DNA from: Siphonodentalium dalli
Taxonomy: Eukaryota; Mollusca; Scaphopoda; Gadilida; Siphonodentaliidae
Direction of reading: 5' to 3'
Assembly (NCBI GenBank): GCA_032622095.1
Contig: CP136061.1
Span: forward strand, 5,094,734-5,158,733
DNA: 64,000 bases
Shown here: piece by piece, positions 13,342-23,352 of the stretch
Position numbering within the stretch: the stretch's first letter is position 1
Layout: each line of letters opens with the position of its first letter
Notes under the pieces: model-generated
Told to the model about the DNA's origin: nothing
The model's database searches: none
What the model saw: the letters and a program-made list of their open reading frames with translations, nothing else
Position numbers and translations under genes: made by a program

Positions 13342-13639
13342 GAAACAAAAACTTGCGGTTAAGTCAACAAATATTTGGCAAGAAACATTGAGGATTCAGT
13401 TCCTATATTCACTCCCCAGTCACTGTCACTGTCATATTTTCTCCGAATACGTTCGAACTGTTTCGGACTCGTACTATGCAATTCATTGTTGACACGTTGA
13501 CTTTTAGACGGCTGGAGGTACACATGTATTGGGGCATGGAATGTGTTCCCTCTAAACATTGTTGACGGACCCAATGGAAATGCACTGGCTGAGGAACTGC
13601 TGGTGTTAGTGTTTAAGATAGTGGTGATATGAATATTCA

Positions 13640-13961
13640 AGTTTCTACCTGAAATGTAATGCCAGTGGACGTTATTTGTAACTTCCTTTGCCATTTTAAT
13701 CGATGTTAAGCAATTTAAATAAAAAAGTTTCGCCAAAATATCTTTGCTGATGACGCATTTATATAAATAAATGCATGAGTCATGAAGAGATTCTGTTAGC
13801 TGTTACTAATAATAGCTATGCTCCCATGCCATAGTCAAAAGACTGCCGTAAATTGTAAAATCTGAGACCGATATCCAAAATTCACGGTAAATAAAAATGT
13901 GACAAAATAAGACACATAAATTGTGTGAGAATTGGCACCAATGTTCGATATAATATAATAA
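13640..13961 (+). repeat. Diverged direct duplication, copy 1
   Basis: Homologous to 14310-14570. Shared landmarks in the same order are AATGCCA, TTTTAAT, TTTGCTGATGACG, AATAAATGCATGA, TCATGAAGAGAT, GGTAAATAAAA and CACCAATGTTCGATATAAT. A 125-codon minus-strand frame (13359-13736) starts inside it but has no recognised domain and is not conserved in the other copy. Confidence 0.75.
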
Positions 13962-14053
13962 ATAATGAATGTCTTGTCGTTGACTATGCCAAAATAGTGG
14001 TCCGAGAGGAGGGATAGTCTCCTCCTCGAGTCAACTGCAAGCCATTCATTATC
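13962..14053. mobile_element. Short fold-back MITE, copy 1
   Basis: The ends ATAATGAATG and CATTCATTAT, followed inward by CTTG..GTTGAC / GTCAACTGCAAG, form an imperfect hairpin. The motif TTGACTATGCCAAAATAGT links it to the longer copy at 15129-15265. Confidence 0.7.
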
Positions 14054-14309
14054 TATATAATAGTACCCCAGTAGGATTCCTACATGCCTAATATTTTTTT
14101 ATTTATAGAAACAAACTTATTTCGCACAATCTTGTTGCCGCCTGAAGACACAGCAAAACCTGAATCTATACCCTGTACGATACTTGTTGCAATATACATG
14201 TATATCGTTCCATTTATTGGTGAATTGTGATGGTCTTAAATGTGTAGATCATAGCTACCCAGTGTACTTAATAGTTTGTCCGTTTAGTTGGCAAGCGGCC
14301 AGTCCTAAT

Positions 14310-14570
14310 TTTGTAATGCCACTGAAATGTATAACATCCTTTTCCGTTTTAATTGAAGTGAAACAAGTTACCTTCTAAAATTTCGCAGTGTCTTTGCTAA
14401 TGACGTATTTATTTGAAATAAATGCATGAATCATGAAGAGATGCTGTTAAATATAACTAAACACATAGTTATGCCCCCTGCTAATGGCTGCCATGGTAAA
14501 TCATGGTAAATAAAATTGTGATAAAATCAGAATTGACACCAATGTTCGATATAATATTATACAGTTATCG
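14310..14570 (+). repeat. Diverged direct duplication, copy 2
   Basis: Second copy of the 13640-13961 segment, about 660 bp downstream. It lacks the short fold-back element that follows copy 1. The sequence between the copies is unique and carries no recognised gene. Confidence 0.7.
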
Positions 14571-15128
14571 CCCTCGACCTTAAGTCTGAGGAATGTATTG
14601 AAGAAAAGAAATAGTCAATTGATAAACAGCAAAGAGTGGCTATTTGATCAAGCACATAAACGTAGTTGTAACGTATGTACATCGTATGTGCAATTGTCTG
14701 CAGCAAATACCAACTGCATGATAAGGTTTATCTATTTGTCCCACGGTCTTTATTATTGATATAAAAAGGTCCAATATGAATATTACACCTTATAACAGAT
14801 ATGTGTCTGTGATAACACCATTTATACATAGCGTGCTTTAATAGCAAATAAAACACACACAATTATGCAAATTAGCAAACACCACAGTTCGCGGTTGTTA
14901 TGAAACAGTGGGGTTTATAAAAACAGTGTTTTTCGAAATTATCAGAGAGCTGTCAGAGAATCTCTGCGTGGTGAGTTCTTCGTAGTTCTATGTTTGCTGG
15001 TAACAGCTGAGCGGTCAATAACTGAGACAATGTTACCCTCGAGGGTAATATGGTGATTTATCGCCCGCCATGTGACGCACTTTCAGCCAATCAGAACAGA
15101 GGAAAATGGGATGAGGGATAACAAAATA
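14571..15128. other. AT-rich spacer
   Basis: No gene or clear repeat seen. Confidence 0.4.
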
Positions 15129-15265
15129 AGTTATGAACGTCTTGTCGTTGACTATGCCAAAATAGTCGTCCTCGACGAGGAATAGTCCACTCGACTGCGG
15201 CTCGTGGATTATTCCTCGTCTCGGACCACAGTTTTGGCATAGTCAACTCCAAACCATTCACTAAC
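15129..15265. mobile_element. Short fold-back MITE, copy 2
   Basis: About 34-bp inverted ends: GTCTTGTCGTTGACTATGCC on the left, and the reverse complement of TTTTGGCATAGTCAACTCC on the right. The inner part, CGACGAGGAATAGTCC against GGATTATTCCTCGTCTCG, also pairs. Same family as 13962-14053. Confidence 0.8.
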
Positions 15266-16038
15266 TAGTTGATAGTTTTAAATACCGTATACGATATAGC
15301 TTGATTCAATATCGTGAAGCTCTAATATTATACTCACATACTGAAGATTAAATCCCGCTAGGAAATAGAGCCTTTTAGAAGACTACACATAATGCACATA
15401 GCGAATAAGTTCGAAAATCTGCTCCGGTGGTATGTTGAGTCCAAAAAATAGCCATATAAGTGACACATTTCAGTGCAGAATAAAACAGATGATGATATTT
15501 TCGAATGGCAATAGTATCAATATATCAAGGAAATAAGCTCCATAACAGAGTGGTTATACGCCAAGTTTAAGCCGGATAGCGGCATGTTAATGTACGGAAT
15601 TAAAATGCGCTGTACTCTGTAAAATTGTAAAAGTCAAATTTCGTAATTGTTCATAAATACTTCGTCGGTCAATACCGAACAGTAATGGTCAACATTCAAG
15701 AGCTGCGCATGATCTACGTACAGTCGATGACACGACTTTCAAAATCAAAGCTGAAGAGTGTGCGAGACGCGTCAATAAATTCAATCAGCCTGATTTGTGT
15801 TGTCTTATACAGGTGGATACAATATACAAGATGCAGGAATTTATTGCAAAACACATCAATAGGCAGTTACAAGATACTGAGAAGTATCATTTACACAAAT
15901 AAGCAATACATAAATAAATGATTATAACAAACACAGTTCTTATCAACATTCCCTCAACAATTTCTTCAAGTTTTATTATTCCACCGAAGGAAGAATAGAC
16001 GGACTATGTTGCAAACCTTGTTAATTAATTTAATATTA
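15266..16038. other. Unique sequence, no feature recognised
   Basis: AT-rich. A 78-codon plus-strand frame at 15685-15921 has no recognisable motif. Confidence 0.4.
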
Positions 16039-16591
16039 TCATTTCAATGCAAATTTATCTGCGTCATTCAGATTATTGAATTCATTATAGTCTTTCTCAA
16101 TTTCGCTGAATAAATTAGATCTTAAATAATCGTATGCGTTACATTCAATGATAAAATGCATTTCAGATTCGACACATTGTTTGTAACAGATGGAGCACAG
16201 CCGATTTTCTATGAATACCATTAGAAAATCGGCTGTGCTCCATCTGTTACAAACAATGTGTCGAATCTGAAATGCATTTGATTACACTGGTTGCCTATGC
16301 CTCCCTTTTTCTATTGCCAATATGTGGTTGCTCACGCTCAATCCAAAATCATTTCGTGAGCAATTTGTGATCGTGTGTGAATGACATATGGCTCAATTTG
16401 TATTCATCTTTAAATATCCTATAAGTTCGTAGTTTATTTTTCCCTGTCGGTCTATCGTCATTGAATATATCATTGCGAAACACTTCCATGTGTTCTGATT
16501 TCAATGCCATAGTCAGCATCTGTTCATGCTGCCCTGATAGTTGGTCTGCGCTATTGGTTGCAATGTTATAAGGGTGGATACACATATGCAT
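16039..16591 (-). pseudogene. LINE reverse transcriptase C-terminal remnant
   Basis: This is the extreme C-terminal part of a non-LTR retrotransposon ORF2 on the minus strand, downstream of where the reverse transcriptase core would be. The upstream piece (16349-16591) carries KNKLRTYRIFKDEYK, a linker pattern typical of these proteins. It is followed in another frame by SVSNHILAIEKGRHRQPV. The downstream piece (16039-16221) carries a CCHC knuckle, RLCSICYKQCVESEMHF...C, common at the end of such ORFs. The catalytic core is absent, frames change between the pieces, and a 57-bp inverted duplication has been inserted between the RQPV and RLCSIC segments. It is a dead fragment. The clade is not certain; the pieces at 21653-21889 and 27667-28486 look like the same broad family. 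Confidence 0.75.
16154..16279. repeat. Perfect 57-bp inverted repeat, 12-nt loop
   Basis: Left arm 16154-16210 and right arm 16223-16279 are exact reverse complements over 57 bases, separated by 12 bases. The left arm is LINE coding sequence (the CCHC knuckle region), so the right arm is an inverted copy of it, inserted into the element. Confidence 0.95.
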
Positions 16592-16930
16592 GTAATCTCT
16601 GTAAATATCGTGTATTTATCGTTTTACATGGATCACACAGACCATGTAATATGTGTCCCCTGACAACCCAATCATTGCGACTACAGTGGGCCAAGCTCTG
16701 AACGTGCATAGAGTCGTTGACTGAACGAAGTTGTCAGGCCGCTCAACATAATTGTTCGCGCGATAACCCAAATGTTGGACTTTCTGTTTTAATCATTGTC
16801 AGTCTTCTCTTGATTTTTATACCAGTGATGGCCCCAGGATTTCCCCAAACGCAGGGGCTATATGATCCCCAGCTCGGCATGTTTCGGAAGCATAAAAATA
16901 TAACATTGCTACTGTGCTATATCTCCTATA
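16592..16930. other. Spacer with dispersed-repeat fragment
   Basis: 16717-16890 resembles 22118-22215 and 22835-22880. Shared phrases are ATAATTGTTCG, GGATAACCCA-type sequence, a following GGACNTTCT, and later a CAGGATNTCCCC...GGGGCTATAT-type block. This is probably an old repeat of unknown class. Confidence 0.5.
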
Positions 16931-16952
16931 TCTCATATATACTTTGAAGACC

Positions 16953-16985
<33 letters not shown>

Positions 16986-17516
16986 ATGTATGTATGTCTG
17001 TCTGTATGTCATTTATACAAATCTACGATTCTCGACCGATCGGGACGAAACTTGGTACGTGTGTATAGTTTGACCAGGCGGTCGACGTTGTCGTATTCGC
17101 GAGCCCGTGTGGCGCCCGCTTCGCGCATGCGCAGACGAGATCTCGGAAACGGGTGGAGATATCGACTTGAAATTTGCTATGTGAATGTATCTTGCCCTGG
17201 ATACGAATTTTATTGGGTCGCCGAGTCCGTGCGACGCCAGCTTCGCGCATGCGCAGACGATATCTCGGAAACGGGTGGAGATATCGACTTGAAATTTGGT
17301 ATGTGAATGTATCTTGCCCCGGATACGAATTTTATCGAGTCGCCGAGCCCGTGCGACGCCAGCTTCGCGCACGCGCAGACCAGATATCGGAAACGGGTAG
17401 AGCTATCGATTTGAAATTTGGTTTTTTAATAGCCCGGACAACGTCGGGCTGGGTAGAGCTATCGACTTGAAATTTGTTTTTCGAATAGTCCGGACAACGT
17501 CGGGCTCATCGGCTAG
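16931..17516 (+). mobile_element. Helitron-like element 1 (family A)
   Basis: Begins TCTCATATATACTTTGAAG just after an A and ends CTAG just before the next element. A TCTG/TATG microsatellite follows the 5' end. Then come about three copies of a 122-bp GC-richer unit (CGCGCATGCGCAGAC at about 17122, 17244 and 17366). A short hairpin (CCGGAC-AAC-GTCGGG) sits 6-7 bases before the terminal CTAG. A 5' TC, a 3' hairpin followed by CTRR and A/T insertion are Helitron hallmarks. The microsatellite-plus-minisatellite body resembles the non-autonomous pearl/CvA and DINE-type elements. It encodes no replicase-helicase. The 3' hairpin is present twice (about 17430-17450 and 17487-17506). Confidence 0.8.
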
Positions 17517-18190
17517 TCTCATATATATTTTGAAGACCTCTGTCTTTCTGTATGTCTGTTTGTTTGTATGTCTGTCTGTCTGTCTGTAATTAATACAAAT
17601 CTACGATTCTCGACCGATCGGGACGAAACTTGGTAGGTGTTTGTAGTTTGACCAGGCGGTCGTCGTTGTCGTATTAACGAGCCCGTGCGACACCCGTGCA
17701 GCGCATGCTCAGACGAGATCTCGGAAACGGGTGGAGCTATCGACTTGAAATTTGCTATGTGAATGTATCTTGCCCCGGATACGAATTTTATCGGGTCGCT
17801 GAGCCCGTGCGACGCCAGCTTCGCGCATGCGCAGACGAGATCTCGGAAACGGGTGGAGCTATCGACTTGAAATTTGGTTTTTGAATGTATCTTGCCCCGG
17901 ATACGAATTTTATCTGGTCGCCGAGCCCGTGCGACGCCAGCTTCGCGCATGCGCAGACGAGATATTGGAAACGGGTGGAGCTATCGACTTGAAATTTGGT
18001 ATGTGAATGCATCTTGCCCCGGATACGAATTTTATCGGGTCGCCGAGCCCGTGCGACGCCAACTTCGCGCATGCGCAGATCAGATCTCGGAAACGGGTGG
18101 AGCTATCGACTTGAAATTTGGTTTTTGAATAGCTATCGACTTGAAATTTGGTTTTTGAATAGCCCCGACAACGTCGGGCTCATCGGCTAG
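17517..18190 (+). mobile_element. Helitron-like element 2 (family A)
   Basis: Starts TCTCATATATATTTTGAAG immediately after the CTAG of element 1 and ends CTAG at 18187-18190. It has the same microsatellite, the same CTACGATTCTCGACCGATCG lead and four copies of the 122-bp unit (landmarks near 17699, 17821, 17943 and 18065). Its 3' hairpin is CCCCGAC-AAC-GTCGGG. The phrase AGCTATCGACTTGAAATTTG is duplicated just before the hairpin. Open frames of 60-140 codons here on both strands come from the minisatellite. Confidence 0.85.
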
Positions 18191-18867
18191 TCTATTATAT
18201 ATTTTTGGCCCAGCCGATTTCGATGAATCTTGGCACGTGGGGGTATTTTCGGCCGGGAACTGGCATAGGCATATTAATTTGTTCGTGCGACGTGACCTTT
18301 ATCTTGAAATCGGGTTATTTCAAGGTCAAACGCCCCGAATATCACGGGATTTCGATGAAACTTGGTATGTGGGGGTACGTTCGGCCGGGGAGTGGCATGG
18401 GCCTATTAATTTGCCCGTGCGACGTGACCTTGACATTGAAATCGGGTAATTTCAAGGTCAAACGCCCGAATATCACGGGATTTCGATTAAAATTAGTGTC
18501 TAGGTATACTTTCGTATGGAGAGTCTCATAGGCCTATTAATTGCCCGTGCGACGTGACCTTGATCTTGAAATTGGATCAATTCAAGGTCAAATTGCGAAT
18601 TTTGATGTAATTTCCACGAAATTTGATATGTGGGGTTACTTTTGACCGACACCTTCAAAATGATCAATTCGATGTCAAATCGGGTAAAACCGGATGGATT
18701 TCGACGGGTACTTTTGTCGGGTACTTTTATCTGGGCAGTGTTTTGGACGGGTCAAATCGTACCCCACCTGACCTTGACCTTCAAAATGGACAATTCAAGG
18801 TCAAATCGCGCAATTCGCCGAAAAGCAGATGGGAAACAGCCCGGACGAAGTCGGGTCCACCTGCTAG
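18191..18867 (+). mobile_element. Helitron-like element 3 (family B)
   Basis: Starts TCTATTATATATTTTTGG directly after element 2 and ends CTAG at 18864-18867. The body has about three ~132-bp units with GGGATTTCGATGAAACTTGG, GCCCGTGCGACGTGACC and TCAAGGTCAAACGCCC. The 3' hairpin CCCGGACGAAGTCGGG is followed by TCCACCTG and CTAG. Non-coding. Confidence 0.85.
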
Positions 18868-19649
18868 TCTATTATATATGTTGGAAGATCTGTGTGTGTG
18901 TGTGTGTGTATGTGTGTCTGTGTGATCGCGATGAACTCGAAAACAGCACAGCCGATTTCGATGAAACTTGGTATGTGGGGGTACTTTCGGCCGGGGAGTG
19001 GCATATGCCTATTAATTTGCCCGTGCAACGTGACATTGACCTTGAAATCGGGTCATGTCAAGGTCAAACGCCAGAATATCACGGGATTTCGATGAAACTT
19101 GGTATGTGGGAGTACTTTCGGCCGGGGAGTGGCATAGGCCTATTAATTTGCTCGTGCGACGTGACTTTGACCTTGAAATCGGGTCATTTCAAGGTCAAAC
19201 GCCCGAATATCACGGGATTTCGATGAAAATTAGTGTCTAGAGATACTTTCGTACGGACAGTCTCATAATCATATTCATTTGCCCGTGCGACGTGACCATG
19301 ACCTTAAAATCGGGTCAATTCAAGGTCGAATCGCGAATTTTGATGGGATTTCCACGAAATTTTATACCTAGGGTTACGTTTGTCCACTGAGTGTTTTGGA
19401 CGTATCAAATCGTGACCCCGACCTGACGTTGTCCTTCAAAATGATCAATTCAAGGTAAAATCGGGTAAAATCGGATGGATTTCGATGGGTACTTTTGTCG
19501 GGTACTTTTGTCCCGGCAGTGTTTTGGACGGGTCAAATCGTGACCCCACCTGACCTTGACCTTCAAAATGGAAAATTCAAGATCAAATTGCGCAATTCGC
19601 CGAAAAGTAGAGGGGAAACAGCCCGGATGAAGTCGGGTCCACCTGCTAG
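18868..19649 (+). mobile_element. Helitron-like element 4 (family B)
   Basis: Starts TCTATTATATATGTTGG directly after element 3 and ends CTAG at 19646-19649, followed by host TATATATATAC. A (TG)n microsatellite at about 18890-18925 follows the 5' end. About three 132-bp units come next, then a region of repeated CAATTCAAGGT blocks, then the hairpin CCCGGATGAAGTCGGG. It is a close relative of element 3. The only long frame (18630-19226) spans the element boundary and is an artefact. Confidence 0.85.
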
Positions 19650-19724
19650 TATATATATACATTTACCTTAAAATGTGCATATAGTGTCCTAAGTGCGACG
19701 TCAGAATACAGCGGCCATTCGAGC

Positions 19725-19995
19725 TTCCTTTTTTGGGGTTGCTTCGGTGGCCGTGTGGTATTGACGTCGGACATTGAGTTGCAAGGCGCGCTCGCCGGCG
19801 GGCCGGGGTTCGTATCCCACCCAATCCAAAAAAATTTGCACTCTCTCAAAACTCAAATTTGCTTCTAAAAATAAGTATTACAGTTTAAATTTGAGAGTAC
19901 AGAAGGTGGTGTTGCTGTATGTGTTCATTCGGTGAAAAGGGTTGCCAAGCTCTATACGAGTTCCCAACTTCGTCCTTTCCTCTCTTGTGTTATAT
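19725..19995 (+). mobile_element. tRNA-derived SINE
   Basis: The head resembles a Ser/Leu-type tRNA. An A-box-like GGTGGCCGTGTGGTATTGACG is followed about 70 bases later by the B-box GGTTCGTATCCC, as expected for internal RNA polymerase III promoters. A tail with GGTGGTGTTGCTGTATGTG and GAGTTCCCAACTTCGTCC runs to about 19995 and ends near a TTATATACATG sequence. Such tails are often shared with a partner LINE, but no partner was identified here. The anticodon arm does not look functional. Confidence 0.55.
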
Positions 19996-20077
19996 ACATG
20001 TATGTATACGCAAAATTTACAACTATGGAATATTTGTGTTAAACATATTGTACATGCATGCCCTTATAATCCCGGCT

Positions 20078-20821
20078 GATACATTCAACTAAATCCCTTA
20101 GTTATTCGAGCTTTCGAGAACCAGCCCCTCCCCCAATCATGGACTATGGTTCAACATGTTATAATTCAAGCGTGTACAAGCTAAAATTGTGACATGTGGT
20201 TAGGAACTTGTTCAACCTTTGGTTTGAGAAACATATACTGTTATGTACAATGCAATGTCACTTTTTTTACTTTCAACGCTGTACCTGCATTAATTTTTTG
20301 ACGCTGTAATAGATATTTGTATGGAAATTCCAATTGAATGTTATCACATGAGCTCGCTCTGAAACTATCCGAGGAATCTCAACGAATCGGTATTGTCTGT
20401 CTTAATTTTCCAAAGCCTGTTATTCAAGGCATGAGAGCACCATATCTGATTGTTAATGGAACATTAAACACTCGTGTATCACAATCGCCCTAAAAGAGCA
20501 TCAAATTGTGCACATTTATTTGTATTTTGGATGACACTGAAATGACGAGAAACAAATCAAGTATAAAATCAAATAGACTTCGAAATGAATTAAAACTCGT
20601 GAAAAACAGCAACATATATCAGACAGGATTTATTGATTTCGGCATCCATGAAAGAATTTATGACTGGCCTTAAATGTCTTGATAGCAGTGTGTTTGATAA
20701 TGGCTTATAACTGCTCACTTGTCTCGCCTGGGGGAAATTGTCTGATCGCGCGCAGGCAACTAATGCTATCATTGATTGGTGTGACCATGTAAAATACATG
20801 GATTTTACATACAGAAATTAC
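20078..20821 (+). repeat. Dispersed repeat A, copy 1 (interrupted)
   Basis: 20078-20190 (GATACATTCAACTAAATCCC) and 20625-20821 (GGCATCCATGAAAGAATTTATGA... through TACAGAAATTACAT) match the two halves of copy 2 at 22986-23352. The 430 bases between them are unmatched and unidentified. The class is unknown. A LINE has inserted exactly at the 3' end of this copy. Confidence 0.7.
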
Positions 20822-21656
20822 ATTACCTTACGTTACCTTACGGTTGCAGTGGACGCTGGCGGTCTGCCACTATATCCACCTCACATTGTGTTATTTCACC
20901 GTATTCGGCTGCATCTCTAGACATATTTGGGTTGTATGGTTGAAAATCAGTCACCAATTCCGCTTTATAGTCACATTTAACATCCTGTTCTTCCAATGAT
21001 GATCTAGTCTGTTTTTAATTGGTTTATATCTTCAGCATACACCACTTCGTCTGGTAGATTGTTCCAAGTTGTGACCACTCTTTGGATGAATATATATTTT
21101 CTAACGTCATAGTTAGATCTTTCCTTGTACAATTTATAGTTGTGGCCTCTGGTCCGAGATTCGGTTTTTCTTGTAAGAATGTTAGATACTTCCGGATCGT
21201 AGCAGTTGAATATTTTAAAACATTCAATCATATCACCTCGGTTACTTCTGTACATCAGGGTTGGTAGTTCTATTTTTCTTAGTCTATCCTCGTATCCCAT
21301 ATCTTTTAGTCCTGGTACTAGTTTTGTTGCTCTCTTTTGAACTGTTTCAATTGGAACTGTGTGTTTTTTGTATATGGTCTCCATGCAGGTTGAGCATATT
21401 CGAGTATTGGTCTTACCATTCCTTTATATAGTTGTGCCATTGTAGTATAGTCTACGTAGGTGAATGATCTTCTGATGGCTCCAAGAACACTGTTGGCTTT
21501 CTGTATTTTCTCGTTTATGTGGTCCTCAAATGATAGATTTCTGCCTGTAGTTACTCTTATGTCCTTTTCTTTTTCCACCTGTTTTAATTTAGTTTCACTC
21601 CCATTCTTGTCTTTCAAGTTGTAATTTGGCTGATATTTCTCTTTTCCAACATTCAT
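20822..21656 (-). mobile_element. CR1-like LINE, 5'-truncated
   Basis: Minus-strand non-LTR retrotransposon 3' part. Coding pieces are 21318-21656 and 21004-21384, in different frames. The upstream piece covers the region after the reverse transcriptase catalytic core, with YKGMVRPILEYAQPAW. The downstream piece carries DRLRKIELPTLMYRSNRGDM and a late RVVTTWNNLPDEVV, the standard C-terminus of CR1/jockey-type ORF2 proteins. A frame change near 21320-21384 breaks the gene. The 3' untranslated part runs down to a two-copy ACCTTACGTT/ACCTTACGGT repeat at about 20823-20845, the short tandem 3' terminus typical of these elements. The polymerase active site is missing because of 5' truncation. Confidence 0.8.
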
Positions 21657-21889
21657 GACAACATGATTTGTAAAATGGCATCATTCGCGATAGGGACACG
21701 GCCTAACTCTGTTCTAGAAGCGTGACGTGAGGCGTTTCTATGTAGACATAGAACCCGTTTACAAAACTTTAGATGTGTTTGTTCACATTGTATGGTATCT
21801 TTGAACGGCAAATTAAGGTCACATCCATACAATAAAATAGATTTAATTAGTTTATCAAATAATTTGCATTTAAATGCGATATGTAACAC
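21653..21889 (-). pseudogene. Second LINE ORF2 fragment
   Basis: A 78-codon minus-strand frame carries KLFDKLIKSILLYGCDLN, FCKRVLCLHRNASRH and ELGRVPIANDAI, a pattern found after the reverse transcriptase fingers and palm in another LINE family. It directly abuts the CR1-like fragment, so one element may have inserted into the other. ELGR-P also occurs in the element at 27667-28486, suggesting the same broad family. No catalytic motif is present. Confidence 0.65.
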
Positions 21890-22985
21890 CTGTGTTGTTC
21901 TGGTTAAATCTTTTTAAAATAACTTGGCTTTTGATGCTTTTGCGCTCAGATTTTCCTGTACTTTAAAAAAAAAATTCCATTAGATGTGAAAATTGGTCAT
22001 AAATATTTATATTAATCCACTACTTCTATTGGCATATCATTACTATTAAATACAATCATTGCCGATGTGCCTACCGCACTGAGTTCTAGTTCCAATTAAG
22101 TCGGAATGAAGATAACCGCTATCTTGGACCGAGTCGCCAGGCCACTTAAAATAATTGTTCGTGGGATAACCCATATGGTGGACGTTCTATTTAAATAATT
22201 ACCAGTCCTCTCAGCCATGTATTGTACAGAATTCAGGGGGAAATGGTAGCCACCCATCGAGAGGTCACCCTGAGGATTCATATGAAGTTTGGTGATGATC
22301 AGATGAGGGATAAGCTCTACAGGGTGTGCTAAAGTATTTAGTGAAGCAAACAGTGACATCCAAGACGGCTGCCAGTGGCCATGGGTTTCATCTAAAAATC
22401 ATTCAAATTTGACAGCTCCCATCTGGAGGTGATCCTAGACCCATGTACTTAATATCGCTGAAATCGGTTAAAGTTTGTTTTAACATCTTTATGTTTTATT
22501 TTATTATGTTTTTTGTATATTCTATTTAAACCTGATACTTTTCATGTCATTGTGCATTGATAGATCCTTGATGAACACATTGAGCAAGCTGATCCATTGG
22601 TATCATCCCTCATTATTAACTGATGGTGAACTCAAACCCCATACCTATTACATAATTGAAGCATTTTTAAACCATGTTGTTCCATTATTTTGAAGAAAAT
22701 GACTACAGGAAAACATTTACGGTGCTAGGAAAAATTGTATTAGCCGGGCTGCTGAACCACCCACCCACCCCCGCCTATAGTGTTCTGAAAAAATTGCAGA
22801 CCACCCCCGCCTGGTCCTCTCTTGATATGTATAGCAGTGGTGGATCAGGATGTCCCCGACGCGGGAGCTATATATGATCCCAGAATTGGGGCTATATATG
22901 ATCCCGAAAGCTACCAGGCGGGGTGGCTAACTGAGCTATTTAAGTAAAACATTATAGTGTACCTTCTTGCCCTGATTATTCGACC
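21890..22985. other. Mostly unique spacer with old repeat blocks
   Basis: 22118-22215 and 22835-22935 resemble blocks at 16717-16890, in the same order but at wider spacing. The phrase GCTATATATGATCCC occurs twice within 22868-22910. No gene recognised. Confidence 0.5.
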
Positions 22986-23352
22986 GATACATTCAACTAA
23001 GTCCCTTGGCGATTTCGAGACCCCACGCCAAACAAGCATCATGATCGAACATGTTCTATATCAAACCTGTATATATGCCAGACGTGTCGCTTCTTGTGTT
23101 CATTCATTAATAAAATGCCAGATATCACACAAACTTGACTAATTTCAGCATCCGTAAGAGAAGACATGTTTTGGACTGGCCTTAAATGTCCTGATAGCAG
23201 ACAGTTTGACTTCGCTTATCAAGCATTGTTGTCCGGCCTGTTAACAATGAACCGCTCGCGCGCAGGTGATTAATGTTGTCAATTATTGGTGTGGCCATCT
23301 AAAATACATGTATTTTACATACAGAAATGACATGCATGTGTGTATCTCACCC
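22986..23352 (+). repeat. Dispersed repeat A, copy 2
   Basis: Longest continuous copy. It runs from GATACATTCAACTAAGTCCC through GCATCCGTAAGAGAAGACATG, CCGCTCGCGCGCAGGTGATT and ATTTTACATACAGAAATGAC. Matches 20078-20821, 27210-27410 and 33743-33862. Confidence 0.8.

Noticed and set aside
13359-13736. 125-codon minus frame
   Set aside because: No recognised domain, and the frame is not kept in the duplicated segment at 14310-14570.
17013-19226. Many frames of 60-198 codons on both strands
   Set aside because: All lie in Helitron minisatellite units of 122 or ~132 bp, and several cross element boundaries.
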